This document shows positions 25,664 to 36,005 of a DNA stretch of 64,000 nt, piece by piece. Within the stretch, counting starts at the first letter, position 1. Each line of letters starts with the position of its first letter. The notes below the pieces were generated by a model. That model was not told the origin of the DNA and made no database searches. It saw only the letters and a program-made list of their open reading frames with translations. The DNA is from Dehalococcoidia bacterium (GTDB lineage Bacteria > Chloroflexota > Dehalococcoidia > Lucifugimonadales > Lucifugimonadaceae): the NCBI GenBank assembly GCA_022451965.1, contig JAKUNJ010000005.1, positions 110,261 to 174,260 on the forward strand, written 5' to 3'. The position numbers and the translations under genes were made by a program.

Positions 25664-26899
25664 ATGTTATTCAATAAGTTAAGTAATCTAAATATACCTT
25701 CACAAATTGTATTCACTATCATCCCATTAGGATTAATAATTATGGGAGATAGTATTTTGTATATAATTCTTCCATCTAATTATGAATATTTTCAAATAAA
25801 AGAATTTTTGGGAATAGATGGAGGTTTTTGGGTTGGTTTTATATTATCAATAAATAGATTTATTAGATTTTTTTCTAATATTTTTTCTGTGAAAGTAATT
25901 AAATCATTAGGTTTTAAAAATACTATGTATTTTGCTTCAATCTTAGGAGCAGGATCAACATTTGGATATGCAGTTTTTAAGGGAGTTTTCTTAATTATAA
26001 TCATGAGAATAATTTGGGGGATTTCATACTCATTATTCCGATTATGTTATCAATTGAAAATCTTTTCGTATGATTCATCAAATTTTGGTATAAATATTGG
26101 ATTTTGCTTGAGTGTTCAAAGACTGGGTAGTTTTATAGCAGTCACTTTTGGGGTTTACTTAGCTACTGTATTTGGGCTTTTTAATATTCTTTTTCTGCTA
26201 TCTATATTCTTAATACCAGCATTTATTATTATTACAAAAATCAAAGAAATAGATCTTGCTAGAGTTTCTGATAATAAATTACGCTGGAATTTATTATTTT
26301 TTGATTACTCTGATTTATTAAGAAGAAATATTTTACTTTTATCTTTTTTTAAGTTTTCATCATCTTTCACCTCCAATGGCTTAGCCATAGCTACAATTAT
26401 CCCTTTCTTAATTAGTATTAATAAATCTTATTCTGTTGAATCTATTATTCTAATAGCTGGTCTAATTGTAGGATTCCGATGGATTGCTGATATTATCTCA
26501 GGAATAATATTTGGTTATTTATCGGATAAATTTGGAAGGAAAAAAAATATAATTACTAGCTCTATTATAATGATAGTTGCTATAATATTTTCCATCTCAG
26601 GTATAGAATTTTATCTAAGTATTTTTTGCATAGTAATGATGTTTTTTCTGAGTGTTTCACTTGAAACTTCACTAGATTCACAATTAGGTGATATTTCTCC
26701 AAATAAACAAAAATCAAGTATTCTTTCTAGGTACTCTACATGGCAAGATTTAGGAGCAGCATTTGGACCAATAATTGGATACACTATAGGAATATATTTA
26801 GGTGTTCAATACGGATATATATTTTCTTTAATTTTGATTTTTTTGTGCTTATATTTTTATACTCTTAAATTTAAGAGCTCTACCAATCTAATTGATTAA
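25664..26899 (+). CDS. MFS transporter
   Basis: A 411-residue membrane protein with about 12 hydrophobic segments. GYLSDKFGRKKN near 285 is the MFS loop motif of the second half, and RFFSNIFSVKVIKSLGFKN is its weaker first-half counterpart. The Trp/Asp/Leu-rich WQDLGAAFGPIIGY near the end resembles sugar or drug:proton antiporters. No close family can be named. No ribosome site is clear before the ATG at 25664. The 3' end overlaps the convergent TolB-like gene by 20 bases. Confidence 0.75.
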   Translation: MLFNKLSNLNIPSQIVFTIIPLGLIIMGDSILYIILPSNYEYFQIKEFLGIDGGFWVGFILSINRFIRFFSNIFSVKVIKSLGFKNTMYFASILGAGSTFGYAVFKGVFLIIIMRIIWGISYSLFRLCYQLKIFSYDSSNFGINIGFCLSVQRLGSFIAVTFGVYLATVFGLFNILFLLSIFLIPAFIIITKIKEIDLARVSDNKLRWNLLFFDYSDLLRRNILLLSFFKFSSSFTSNGLAIATIIPFLISINKSYSVESIILIAGLIVGFRWIADIISGIIFGYLSDKFGRKKNIITSSIIMIVAIIFSISGIEFYLSIFCIVMMFFLSVSLETSLDSQLGDISPNKQKSSILSRYSTWQDLGAAFGPIIGYTIGIYLGVQYGYIFSLILIFLCLYFYTLKFKSSTNLID

Positions 26900-27908
26900 A
26901 ATTTTCATTTGAGTTTAAGATTATATTTTGATTTGATCCATCTCCATTCATTTTATAAATATCTCCTCTTCCATATGCGTCAGAAGTAAAAATAATACTT
27001 TTATTTCTTTCAGACCAAGAAAGATTTTTTTCATTAACTTCATTATTAGTAAGTCTATTATTTTTACTATTTCTGATTTCATGTATATATATTTCATTAT
27101 TTCCATTTGAGTCACTTATATATAAAATTTTATTTCCTCCGTAGGCCCATTTAGCCTCAATAATATTAATATCTTCTTTTGGATGTATTTTTTTTATATT
27201 TTCTTTACTCATTTCTGAATAATTTGTAAAGTTTTCTAAAATCTTATGGATATCTTGAAAAATATAAATACTTCTAATGTCATTATTAGTTTTAGAAAAA
27301 AGTATATACTCACCATTTGGACTCCAAACTGGATTTAAACCTTCTGATAGAAAAATTTCGTTTACTCCCCTTGGATTTGATATATAAATAGAATTTTCAA
27401 TGGTATAAACAATCCATTTATTATTAGGCGACCAAGATCCTAAATTCGCTTTTTTATCTGCTCTTGTTATAGGCAAGAAAGTTTCTGATTCCAAGTTATA
27501 AAGATAAATATTACTATATTTTTTTTTACTTTCGAATTCTATTGCTATTTCTTTGGAATCTGGGGACCAGTCGTAATGTATAACATTACCAAAATTATTA
27601 CTAATTAATCTTAAGTTTATTCCCTCATTATCACTTATCCATAAATTTTTAGTATTATTTTTCTCTGATATAAAACTAAAGTATTGTTTATTTGGGGACC
27701 ATTTTGGATTATAAGAGTTAGTACTTAAGTTAGTTATATACTTAAATCCTGGATCTCTTTCTTTTTGAATAAGAACTATCCTAGAAATGCCTTCAATAAC
27801 TTCTTCAGCTAATATGTGCTCATTTAGACTTGATCGACACGAAGTCAAAAAGATCAAACATAATAGAAATAATGTAATTATCTTAAATTTTATAATATGT
27901 TTTTTCAT
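26880..27908 (-). CDS. TolB-like beta-propeller lipoprotein
   Basis: A 342-residue exported lipoprotein. The N-terminal signal peptide has a hydrophobic core and the lipobox LTSC (Cys24), directing lipid anchoring. The body carries PD40/WD40-like repeats: NPKWSPNKQYFSF, HYDWSPDSKEIAIEF, LGSWSPNNKWIVY, NPVWSPNGEYILFS and a final DAYGRGDIYKMNGDGSNQ. These repeats form a TolB-type propeller. No Tol-Pal genes are nearby, so it is a TolB-fold protein of unknown ligand and not TolB itself. Confidence 0.82.
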   Translation of the reverse strand: MKKHIIKFKIITLFLLCLIFLTSCRSSLNEHILAEEVIEGISRIVLIQKERDPGFKYITNLSTNSYNPKWSPNKQYFSFISEKNNTKNLWISDNEGINLRLISNNFGNVIHYDWSPDSKEIAIEFESKKKYSNIYLYNLESETFLPITRADKKANLGSWSPNNKWIVYTIENSIYISNPRGVNEIFLSEGLNPVWSPNGEYILFSKTNNDIRSIYIFQDIHKILENFTNYSEMSKENIKKIHPKEDINIIEAKWAYGGNKILYISDSNGNNEIYIHEIRNSKNNRLTNNEVNEKNLSWSERNKSIIFTSDAYGRGDIYKMNGDGSNQNIILNSNENFNQLDW

Positions 27909-27994
27909 AAAAAGTTTTTTTTTGTAGTTTAACGATTATAATCAAAAATCAAATTTGATAGCATTTTATATAATTTACATAATAAGAGGATAAA

Positions 27995-29170
27995 ATGAAA
28001 TTTTCTTTTTTTTCAATGCCATTACATCTTCCTAACGAAAATCCATCATTGGCATTTAAACGAGATATGGATTTAATAAAATTAGCTGATGATTTAGGAT
28101 ACGATGGTTTTTTTGTTGGTGAACATCATACTGCAGCCTGGGAAAATATTCCATCTCCTGAAATATTTTTATCAAAAGCCTCAGCATATGCTAAAAGAAT
28201 GCAATTAGGATCATCTTTGGTAAGCTTACCTTTTCATCATCCATTTAACGTTGCTGAAAGATTTGCGTTTTTAGATCATTTGACCGAAGGAAGAGCGGTG
28301 CTAGGAGTTGGTCCTTGTAGTTTACCTCCGGATGTAAAATTATATAATATTCCTCCTCAAGACTTAAATCCGATGATGAGAGAGTCACTAGAAATTATAG
28401 ATTTATTATTAAGGTCTGACGAACCAGTTAGCTATTCAGGGAAATTTTGGAATATAGAAGATATGTTTATACAATTAAAATCTTATCAGCAGCCTAGATT
28501 ACCATTTGCTACAGCATCAGTAGGTTCTGAAAGATCTCTAGAATTTGCCTCAATGTACGATATGCATATATGGTCATTAGCCTTAGAAATTACTCCCCCC
28601 AAAGCAATTCATTGGTCAAAACAATGGAAGAAAGTTGAAGAATTTGCTAACAGATTAGGAACATCTCCGTCAAAAGAAGATTCGAGAGTGGTTACTTATG
28701 TTCATTTAGCTGAAACAACAAAGCAAGCATGGGATGAAGTTGAAAAAGCTATTGAAAGGGATATTCATGAATACTTTTATGTAATTGGAGGGCATGAAAG
28801 TTGGTTAATTGATCAGGATCAAGATCCTTATTCTCTTACTGCTAAAGAGATCGTAGAGTCTAGAAATTGGATAGTGGGAACTCCTGAAGATGCTATTAAG
28901 AAAATTAATGAAATGAATGAAAAAGCAGATGGATTAGGTGGATTAATGTTCACGACTCATGAATGGACTAATAAGAATGCAATAAATAATTCTTTAGAAC
29001 TTTTTGCTAGGTATGTTATGCCTGAATTTAAGGGTCATTCAAAATCAATCAAAAAAGCTTGGGAGCTAACAAAGAATGATAGAAAAAATAATAAAATACC
29101 AAGTTTATCATCTAAAGATTCTACTCCAAACTTAAGAGAACATAAATCAAATCTTTTCATAAATAGATAA
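27995..29170 (+). CDS. Luciferase-like (LLM class) flavin-dependent monooxygenase
   Basis: A 391-residue TIM-barrel flavoprotein. The opening KFSFFSMPLHLP, then ADDLGYDGFFVGEHH, LGSSLVSLPFHHPFNVAER, LDHLTEGRAVLGVG and TPEDAIKKI are typical of bacterial-luciferase-like monooxygenases that use reduced FMN from a separate reductase. They oxygenate alkanals, limonene, sulfonates and other recalcitrant organics. The substrate is unknown. A GAGGA ribosome site precedes the ATG. It is followed 1 base later by an M20 peptidase gene. Many paralogues of this family are a hallmark of some SAR202 groups, which supports the proposed affiliation. Confidence 0.85.
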   Translation: MKFSFFSMPLHLPNENPSLAFKRDMDLIKLADDLGYDGFFVGEHHTAAWENIPSPEIFLSKASAYAKRMQLGSSLVSLPFHHPFNVAERFAFLDHLTEGRAVLGVGPCSLPPDVKLYNIPPQDLNPMMRESLEIIDLLLRSDEPVSYSGKFWNIEDMFIQLKSYQQPRLPFATASVGSERSLEFASMYDMHIWSLALEITPPKAIHWSKQWKKVEEFANRLGTSPSKEDSRVVTYVHLAETTKQAWDEVEKAIERDIHEYFYVIGGHESWLIDQDQDPYSLTAKEIVESRNWIVGTPEDAIKKINEMNEKADGLGGLMFTTHEWTNKNAINNSLELFARYVMPEFKGHSKSIKKAWELTKNDRKNNKIPSLSSKDSTPNLREHKSNLFINR

Positions 29171-29171
29171 A

Positions 29172-30533
29172 ATGATAACTGTTGAAAATCTATATTCTGA
29201 AATAGATAATAATTTAGATAGACTAATTTTACTGCATCAAAACTTAATAAAAATTCAATCTGTGAATTCAGGATATATGCCTACTGGAAATGAAACTGAA
29301 GTTGCTAATTTTTGTTCAAACTGGCTCAATGATTATGGTATAGACTCTACTATTCTTTCTAGAGATCCTAATAGAGGAAATCTAATTTCAGAATATCCTT
29401 ATTCAAAAGGTAGTAAAAAACTTTTATTGATGTCTCATTCAGATGTTGTTCCAGTGGAAAATTATGATAAATGGGATAAAGATCCATTTAGTGCAGAACT
29501 TATCGAAGGAAAAATTTGGGGTAGAGGTTCATCAGATTGTAAAGGATTATTAGCTTCACAAATGATGGCACTTTCAATATTAGCGGAAAAGAAAATAAAA
29601 CTTAATGAGAAGGTAACTTTAGTATGCGGATCTGACGAAGAGCATGGAGGAAGATATGGATTTGGCTGGTTAGTAGACAACCATCCAGAACAATTAAGAT
29701 ATGAGTACGCAGTAAACGAAGGTGGTGGATCTCCAGTTACTATAGGAAATAATTTATATTATTTATTAGGAACTGGTGAAAAGGGAAGACTTGAGATAAA
29801 AATCACTATTAAAGGTGAAAGCTCTCATGCTTCAGTGCCTTGGATGGGAACTAATGCAATGGGACCCACTGCTAATGCTATAACTGAAATATTAAATTAC
29901 TCACCTGAACTCGATTGCTCTACTGATATATTCAATTATCTAAATTTATTTGGTATTGAGACGAAACCTTCTATAAATAATATTGACCTAATTATTTCTG
30001 AAGCTTATGAAAAAAATCCTAGTTTAGGATCTCTGCTAAAAGCTCTATCAAGAATGACTATTACTCCTACAATTATTAAGGGTGGAATTAAGTCTAACTC
30101 AGTGCCAGAAAGTATTGAAATGATTCTAGATGTGCGAACTCTTCCTAATCAAAATGATATTGATGTTTCAGTAGCACTTGATAATCTACTTAAGGATATT
30201 CCTAATCTTACATATGAAATAGATTATATGGCGAGACCCAATTCTTCCCCATTTGATACCGAACTTCTAGAAGCAATAAAAAAATCTCAAGCATTAAGTG
30301 TTGAAAGAGATGATATTCAGTGGATACCAGCTGTATCAAATGGCTTTACTGATTCAAGATTTACAAGAGATTTAGGGGTAATCACTTATGGCTTTAGAGG
30401 AACTCATCCTGATGATGATCCAAATACTGAGAATGTTCATGGTACTGATGAAAATTATGGAGTAAAATCGCTAGTTAGTTCTTCAAAAACAATGCTTGGA
30501 ATCATTTGGGAATTATGCGATCCTGTTACATAG
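29172..30533 (+). CDS. M20-family metallopeptidase (ArgE/DapE/carboxypeptidase type)
   Basis: A 453-residue two-zinc amidohydrolase. Metal and catalytic residues appear in MSHSDVVPV (His, Asp), GRGSSDCKG (bridging Asp), CGSDEEHGG (Glu base and Glu ligand) and [11 protein letters not shown] (C-terminal His). A dimerisation domain starting [17 protein letters not shown] interrupts the catalytic domain. It hydrolyses peptide or N-acyl amide bonds; whether it is a dipeptidase, deacetylase or desuccinylase is not clear. It follows the luciferase-like gene by 1 base and overlaps the convergent ilvD by 8 bases. Confidence 0.87.
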   Translation: MITVENLYSEIDNNLDRLILLHQNLIKIQSVNSGYMPTGNETEVANFCSNWLNDYGIDSTILSRDPNRGNLISEYPYSKGSKKLLLMSHSDVVPVENYDKWDKDPFSAELIEGKIWGRGSSDCKGLLASQMMALSILAEKKIKLNEKVTLVCGSDEEHGGRYGFGWLVDNHPEQLRYEYAVNEGGGSPVTIGNNLYYLLGTGEKGRLEIKITIKGESSHASVPWMGTNAMGPTANAITEILNYSPELDCSTDIFNYLNLFGIETKPSINNIDLIISEAYEKNPSLGSLLKALSRMTITPTIIKGGIKSNSVPESIEMILDVRTLPNQNDIDVSVALDNLLKDIPNLTYEIDYMARPNSSPFDTELLEAIKKSQALSVERDDIQWIPAVSNGFTDSRFTRDLGVITYGFRGTHPDDDPNTENVHGTDENYGVKSLVSSSKTMLGIIWELCDPVT

Positions 30534-32241
30534 TTATTGCTCCTTTTGAAGCAGGTTGAACAAGTTTAATGTATTTACCTAGAGTGCCTCTATTATATAG
30601 CGGAGGTCTAGGCTTCCATTTAGAAAGTCTATTTTTTATTTCATTTTCATCTACCAATAAATTTAACTCAAATTTTTCTAGATTAATTTCTATAGAATCT
30701 CCATTCTTAACTGCTGCAATAGGACCTCCAATAGCAGCTTCAGGACCTAAATGGCCTATTATTGCACCTGTGGATCCTCCAGAAAATCTTCCATCTGTCA
30801 CAAGATAAACACTTTCACTTAATCCTTGCCCGACAAGAGCACCTGTAATTGAAAGCATCTCTCTCATACCTGGGCCACCCTTTGGTCCCTCATATCTTAT
30901 GATTACTACATCACCTGCAATTATTTCTCTTTTTCTAAGAGCTTCCATTGCTTGTTCTTCTTGATCAAAAACTTTGGCCGGTCCAGTAAATTTTTTACCA
31001 AAATCATGTCCTGCTACTTTTAGTACACAACCATCTGTAGCTAAATTGCCAAAAAGTGTAACTAAACCTCCTGTCTTAGAAATTGGATTGTCTACATGTC
31101 TTACAATATTGTTTTCAGATAAATTAGGATCGACATCCATAAGATTTTCTTTAATTGTTTTGCCTGTAACAGTAAGTTCGTCACCATGTAAAAGTCCTGC
31201 ATCTAAAAGTCTTTTCATTACTAGTGGAACCCCACCTACTTTATCTAAATCAAACATTACGTATTTACCACCAGGTTTCATATCAGCTAGAAGAGGCGTT
31301 CTCATTGAGATTTCATGAATATCTTTTAGACTAAGTTTTACTCCAATTTCATTAGCTATAGCAGGTAAATGTAGAGCTGTATTAGTTGACCCCCCCATTG
31401 CCACAACTAAAGTAACTGCATTTTCAAAAGCTTTTTTGGTTAAGATATCTGATGGTCTTATATTTTTTCTAACTAGATTCATTACCGCTATTCCAGCTTC
31501 TTTAGAGGAATCTTTTTTTCTTTGATCAACTGCTGCTTCTGATGCTGACCCAGGTAGACTTAATCCAAGTGCTTCACCTATACTTGACATAGTATTTGCA
31601 GTGAACATTCCTCCGCATGAACCTGGACCAGGGCAGGCATTGATTTCAATTTCTTTTAGCTGTTCGTCATTAATTTCTCCAGATTGTCTTTTGCCTACAG
31701 CCTCAAAAGCACTGATTATAGTAAGATCTTCACCATTAAGGTGACCAGGTAAAATTGAACCACCATAAACAAAAACACTTGGTATATCTAATCTCGCCAT
31801 TGCCATCATCGCACCCGGTAAGGATTTATCACAGCCTGCTATTGCTACTAGGCCATCATATCTCTCAGCAAAACATACGGTTTCAATAGAATCAGCAATT
31901 ATTTCTCTTGATACTAATGAACCTTTCATACCTTCAGTTCCCATAGATATTGCATCTGAGACTGTTATTGTTCCAAACTCAAAAGGAGTACCCTTGGAGT
32001 TACTTATGCCAATTTTTACTTCTTCAGCTAGTGGTCTTATGCCAGAATTACAAGGTGTAACCTCATTATGAGTTGATGCCACGCCTATGAATGGTGCGTT
32101 TATATCATCATCTTTTAAACCCATGGCTCTCATCATTGATCTATGAGGTGCTCTTGCTACTCCTTCCGTTGTTTCCCAGCTTCTCCACTTTCCTAATTGT
32201 CTTTTTTCTTTTAATTTCTTTTTCATGTTCTCCTCGAGCAT
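30526..32241 (-). CDS. ilvD: Dihydroxy-acid dehydratase
   Basis: A 571-residue IlvD/Edd-family dehydratase. The Fe-S ligand cysteines are in CNSG near the N-terminus, AGCDKSLPG and [31 protein letters not shown] and [12 protein letters not shown] are further signatures. It converts dihydroxy-isovalerate and -methylvalerate to the keto acids in valine and isoleucine synthesis. Two ATGs compete: 32241, and 32226, which has GAGGAG just 3 bases upstream. I keep the longer form but the shorter is possible. No other ilv gene is nearby. It needs an Fe-S cluster, linking it to the suf genes. Confidence 0.95.
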   Translation of the reverse strand: MLEENMKKKLKEKRQLGKWRSWETTEGVARAPHRSMMRAMGLKDDDINAPFIGVASTHNEVTPCNSGIRPLAEEVKIGISNSKGTPFEFGTITVSDAISMGTEGMKGSLVSREIIADSIETVCFAERYDGLVAIAGCDKSLPGAMMAMARLDIPSVFVYGGSILPGHLNGEDLTIISAFEAVGKRQSGEINDEQLKEIEINACPGPGSCGGMFTANTMSSIGEALGLSLPGSASEAAVDQRKKDSSKEAGIAVMNLVRKNIRPSDILTKKAFENAVTLVVAMGGSTNTALHLPAIANEIGVKLSLKDIHEISMRTPLLADMKPGGKYVMFDLDKVGGVPLVMKRLLDAGLLHGDELTVTGKTIKENLMDVDPNLSENNIVRHVDNPISKTGGLVTLFGNLATDGCVLKVAGHDFGKKFTGPAKVFDQEEQAMEALRKREIIAGDVVIIRYEGPKGGPGMREMLSITGALVGQGLSESVYLVTDGRFSGGSTGAIIGHLGPEAAIGGPIAAVKNGDSIEINLEKFELNLLVDENEIKNRLSKWKPRPPLYNRGTLGKYIKLVQPASKGAITM

Positions 32242-32344
32242 ATGAATTAATGAATTTTCTGTTTATTATTTTAAGGTAGTATATGACCCTATTGAATCAT
32301 AAAAATATACTATTTCATTATTTTATATATTATTGGAGAGTTTT

Positions 32345-34855
32345 ATGAGTAAAGTTTTAGATAAAGAAAAATTTAGACTACCTAATTTAGCTAGACCTAT
32401 AAGATATGAAATTCATCTATTGCCAAATTTAGAGAATCAAGTATTCAAAGGAACTGTAAATATTGAATTAAGTATTTTAGAGAATACATCATATATTTCA
32501 CTAAATGTTGCTGATATAGAAATATTAGATATGTCTCTTGAAAAAGATTCCGAAAAGATTTCCAATTGGGAAATTGATGAGGACTATGAAATCCTAAAAA
32601 TCAATTTCAAAGATATTATTCCTATAGGTAAGTATAACTTGTTTATAAAATATAATGGTATTTTGAATGATAAACTTAGAGGATTTTATCATTCTTCATT
32701 TACTGATGACAAAGGTCAAATCCAATCTATAGCTACAACTCAGTTTGAATCAACAGATGCAAGAAGGGCTTTTCCTTGTTTTGATGAACCAGATTATAAA
32801 GCAGTTTTTTCTGTCAAACTATCCGTTGAAAAGAATCAATTTTGTTTATCAAATGCTGAAATAAAGAATCAAAACGAAGATGAAAAAAATAATATTAAAA
32901 TTGTAGAATTTGAAGATACAATTCCTATGTCTACTTATTTAGTAGCTTTTGTTGTGGGACCTTTTGAGGCTTCTAAAGCAGTGAACGTAGATGGAATTAA
33001 CTTAAGAATTATTTATCCAAAAGGAAAAGGGCATTTATGTGATTTTGCTCTTGAATTAGGTGAATATGCATTGAGATATTTTTCAAACTACTACAAAATT
33101 CCTTATCCTGGAGATAAATTGGATATGGTTGCAATTCCTGATTTTGCTGCTGGTGCAATGGAAAATCTTGGCTGTATTACTTATAGAGAAGCTTTACTTT
33201 TAGTTGATAAAAAACAAGCCACATCAAATGAATTGATAAGAATTGCAGATGTCATTTGTCATGAAATAGCTCATATGTGGTTTGGAGATTTAGTCACAAT
33301 GAAATGGTGGAATGGGATTTGGTTAAATGAAGCATTTGCAACATTTATGGCTACAAAAGCTGTAGCAGATTATAATGAGGATTGGGATAGATGGGCACAA
33401 TTTTCATTAGAAAAATCTATGGCTATGGATATTGATTCACTAAGCACTACTAGAGCTATAGAATATCCAGTTATATCACCATCAGATGCAGATGGTATGT
33501 TTGACTTAATAACTTATGAGAAAGGTGGCTCTATTCTAAGAATGCTTGAACAATTTTTAGGAGAAGACACTTTTCGACAAGGAGTATCAGATTATCTAAC
33601 AAAACATTCATTTTCTAACACTGAAACTGATGACCTTTGGAACGCATTAGAAGAATCCTCTAACCTTCCTGTAAAAAGCATGATGGATACTTGGATTTTT
33701 CAACCAGGTCATCCAGTTATTTCATATAATCTAAATGGAAAAAATATAGTCTTAAATCAGAGTGTATTTAAGTATTTAAATAATAGTGAATCTGAATTAA
33801 TTTGGAGTGTTCCAATATTCATTAAGTATAAGAATAAAGATTCTATAGAATATGAAAAATATTTGCTAGAAAATGAAAAAAGTGAAATTAAATTAAAATC
33901 TCAAACTAAAGAAATTTTTCTAAATGCAAATGCTTATGGATTCTATAAAGTAAATAATAATTTTGAAAATAGTTTTAATGATATTGACGAATTTTCCTCT
34001 GAAGAAAAATATTCTATGATAGATGATTATTGGTCAATGGTACTCAATGGATCAAAAAATAAGGATGAATTCTTAAATTTTTCATCTATTTTTAAAAAAG
34101 AAACTGATCCTGACATTTTGACATTACTATACTCTTGTTTTTCGAGTATAAATAGGGTTACAGAAAATAAAACACATTTACAAAGTATAGTTAGACCTAT
34201 TTTTGAGAATTCTTTTGAAGAGCTAGACAAAATAAAAAATAGATCAACTAGAGAAATTCAATCTTTAGCAACATCTCTTAGAGCCCTAAGTATACTTATC
34301 AATGATGATAGTAAAATATTGCTTTCTAAGCAAATATTTAAAGATTTTACAGAAAATAAATCTTTAAATTATGAACCAGATATAGTTTCTAGTGCGATTT
34401 CCATTACAGCTCATTTTGGAAATTCTGAAACTTTTAATAATTATTTAGAGCTGATGGAAAATGCCAAAACACCTCAAGATGAAGTTAGATTCCAAAGAGC
34501 ATTAGTTATTTTCAGGGAAGAAACTCAAATTAAGAAGGTTCATCAGCTTATCTTAGAAGATAAAATTCGTACTCAAGATGCACCTTACTTGCTAGCTGGG
34601 GCACTAAATAATGAAAATAGTGGATGGTTGACATGGCAATTTATCATTAAAAATTGGGAAATCTTAACCAAAAAATTTCCAGAAAATTCAATTGTTAGGA
34701 TGCTTTCAGGTATTAGGTCACTTAATCATAGAAAATATATGGATGAAATAAATAACTTTTTTAATCAAAAAGAAAGAATTTCTCAAGGTAAGCTACAACT
34801 AGAGCAACATTTAGAAAAACTTGAAATAAACGTGAATCTAAGAGAGAGAAACTAA
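32345..34855 (+). CDS. M1-family zinc aminopeptidase
   Basis: An 836-residue aminopeptidase. The substrate-binding motif GAMENLG lies near 270 and the zinc motif HEIAHMWFGD near 305, followed at the right distance by LNEAFATF (third zinc ligand Glu). The ERAP1-like C-terminal helical domain fills 500-836. It removes N-terminal residues from peptides. There is no signal peptide, so it is cytoplasmic. I place the start at the ATG at 32345, behind GGAGAG, and not at the upstream in-frame TTG at 32333, which overlaps that ribosome site. It resembles puromycin-sensitive aminopeptidases more than PepN. It overlaps the convergent PAC2 gene by 4 bases. Confidence 0.93.
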   Translation: MSKVLDKEKFRLPNLARPIRYEIHLLPNLENQVFKGTVNIELSILENTSYISLNVADIEILDMSLEKDSEKISNWEIDEDYEILKINFKDIIPIGKYNLFIKYNGILNDKLRGFYHSSFTDDKGQIQSIATTQFESTDARRAFPCFDEPDYKAVFSVKLSVEKNQFCLSNAEIKNQNEDEKNNIKIVEFEDTIPMSTYLVAFVVGPFEASKAVNVDGINLRIIYPKGKGHLCDFALELGEYALRYFSNYYKIPYPGDKLDMVAIPDFAAGAMENLGCITYREALLLVDKKQATSNELIRIADVICHEIAHMWFGDLVTMKWWNGIWLNEAFATFMATKAVADYNEDWDRWAQFSLEKSMAMDIDSLSTTRAIEYPVISPSDADGMFDLITYEKGGSILRMLEQFLGEDTFRQGVSDYLTKHSFSNTETDDLWNALEESSNLPVKSMMDTWIFQPGHPVISYNLNGKNIVLNQSVFKYLNNSESELIWSVPIFIKYKNKDSIEYEKYLLENEKSEIKLKSQTKEIFLNANAYGFYKVNNNFENSFNDIDEFSSEEKYSMIDDYWSMVLNGSKNKDEFLNFSSIFKKETDPDILTLLYSCFSSINRVTENKTHLQSIVRPIFENSFEELDKIKNRSTREIQSLATSLRALSILINDDSKILLSKQIFKDFTENKSLNYEPDIVSSAISITAHFGNSETFNNYLELMENAKTPQDEVRFQRALVIFREETQIKKVHQLILEDKIRTQDAPYLLAGALNNENSGWLTWQFIIKNWEILTKKFPENSIVRMLSGIRSLNHRKYMDEINNFFNQKERISQGKLQLEQHLEKLEINVNLRERN

Positions 34856-35706
34856 TTATCCTCTAAATCTTTTAGAAAATTTTCAATTTCTGGGGGTAAA
34901 TCTAATTTGTCTTCTTGGTATTTATTTTCTTTTTCAAATTGTTTTATCATATCAGATACTTGATTATTATTTGCAAGATTTTTGTGTATGTCCTTGTACT
35001 GGCTTTCCCCTTTTTCTTTTTCAGGTAAATTGGTATCAAATTCATATATTTTTGATAAAATTTCTAGAAGTCTATAGGTAGCTAAAAAATCATCTTCAAG
35101 TTTTATGTAAAGTGGAATATGAACCATTAATGACAAGGTTTCAATTGATAATTTTTCATGTAAAAATTGGGAAAGTTGAGACGTCATACTTGTAGGGCCT
35201 TGGTAATTAGAACTAGATTTCAAAGATTCATCTAAGGGACTTGGAGGGATCCATCCTTTATAACTGCCCGTTACTGGTAATGGCTTAGTATGAGGCACTG
35301 AATCAAACATACCTCCTATAGAAATATATCTTTTACCGTCTAATTTTTTGATGAGATCAATTATTGCTTCATTAAAATCTTCAGCAAAAGAGTGGGGTTC
35401 TAACATATAAATCAAGAAAATATTTTTTTCTGAAGGTAATCTTTTACCAAATACAACAGAATTAGGAATTCTTATTTTCCGTTTACCATTATCATTTAGT
35501 ATTTCTGGTCTATAACGAGTCATATCATAATATTTACTTGGCCTTCGTAATTTTCCTAACTCTTCTAAATCAAAAACTTTTACAAGTCTACTGATGGCGT
35601 TATGTCCAACATTTCCAACGTTTATCCAAGGCCTTAAAATAGTTATAAAATGACTATCTTTATAACTCGAAATCGGTATATTTAAATCAAATTCTTCTTT
35701 ATTCAA
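34852..35706 (-). CDS. PAC2-family protein
   Basis: A 284-residue protein with the PAC2 (proteasome assembly chaperone 2) fold: VGNVGHNAISRLVKVFDLEELGKL, then YISIGGMFDSVPHTKPLPVTG and MTSQLSQFLHEKLSIETLSLMVHIPLYI. Bacterial members occur widely, notably in actinobacteria and Chloroflexota. Their function is unknown; no proteasome gene is visible here. The C-terminal 60 residues are charged and probably disordered or coiled. It is divergent from the regulatory region at 35866-36005. Confidence 0.8.
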   Translation of the reverse strand: MNKEEFDLNIPISSYKDSHFITILRPWINVGNVGHNAISRLVKVFDLEELGKLRRPSKYYDMTRYRPEILNDNGKRKIRIPNSVVFGKRLPSEKNIFLIYMLEPHSFAEDFNEAIIDLIKKLDGKRYISIGGMFDSVPHTKPLPVTGSYKGWIPPSPLDESLKSSSNYQGPTSMTSQLSQFLHEKLSIETLSLMVHIPLYIKLEDDFLATYRLLEILSKIYEFDTNLPEKEKGESQYKDIHKNLANNNQVSDMIKQFEKENKYQEDKLDLPPEIENFLKDLEDN

Positions 35707-35865
35707 TATTTGAAATATCCTATGTTTATTAATAAATTCTACAATCTTATATTAATAAAATATATAAATAGACTAAATTTATTTAGATAAAAATACATTG
35801 AAATAATTGGTATTTCATTTTATTATTTAAATTAAGAAGTAATAATACTTCATTAAACTATTTAT

Positions 35866-35922
35866 ATGAAAGGAGGATATTTTAAATTGGATATTAATTA
35901 TAAGCGGGGTGTCCTAATCTAA
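35866..35922 (+). CDS. Candidate leader peptide
   Basis: A tiny ORF in the leader of the NUDIX gene. A perfect ribosome site AGGAGG (35871-35876) lies 10 bases before a TTG at 35887, which would give an 11-residue peptide, MDINYKRGVLI. An in-frame ATG at 35866 would extend it to 18 residues, but that ATG has no upstream ribosome site. No other start codon is served by this ribosome site. The stop is at 35920-35922 inside the loop of a short hairpin. Whether it is translated is unknown; it may act as a regulatory leader. Confidence 0.35.
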   Translation: MKGGYFKLDINYKRGVLI

Positions 35923-35948
35923 GGCGCCTAGAAGGTTAAGATACCTCC

Positions 35949-36005
35949 ACTAAGGGTGAAATTATCCGGTAAGGAAAATCCTTACCCGATAATTTCACCC
36001 TTAGT
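35949..36005 (+). repeat. 57-nt near-perfect inverted repeat (large hairpin)
   Basis: Bases 35949-35966 (ACTAAGGGTGAAATTATC) pair with 35988-36005 over 18 bp. A single C-C mismatch (35967/35987) follows, then GGTAAGGA (35968-35975) pairs with TCCTTACC (35979-35986), leaving a loop of AAA. So 26 of 27 stem positions pair. It is far longer than an intrinsic terminator stem and is not followed directly by a T-run. It could be a regulatory hairpin, an RNase-processed element, or a small palindromic mobile repeat. No second copy was noticed in this window. Confidence 0.9.

Noticed and set aside
35905..35990. TPP riboswitch: GGGGTG followed by paired arms and ACC
   Set aside because: The start resembles a thi-box, but the conserved CTGATCTGGATAATGCCAGCG-type part is absent and the next stem is a long perfect hairpin. 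The downstream gene is not a thiamine gene.
35905..35990. tRNA-like gene
   Set aside because: Some spacing recalls D and anticodon arms, but no 7-bp acceptor stem, no T-arm GGTTC/GTTCRA and no acceptable anticodon stem could be found.
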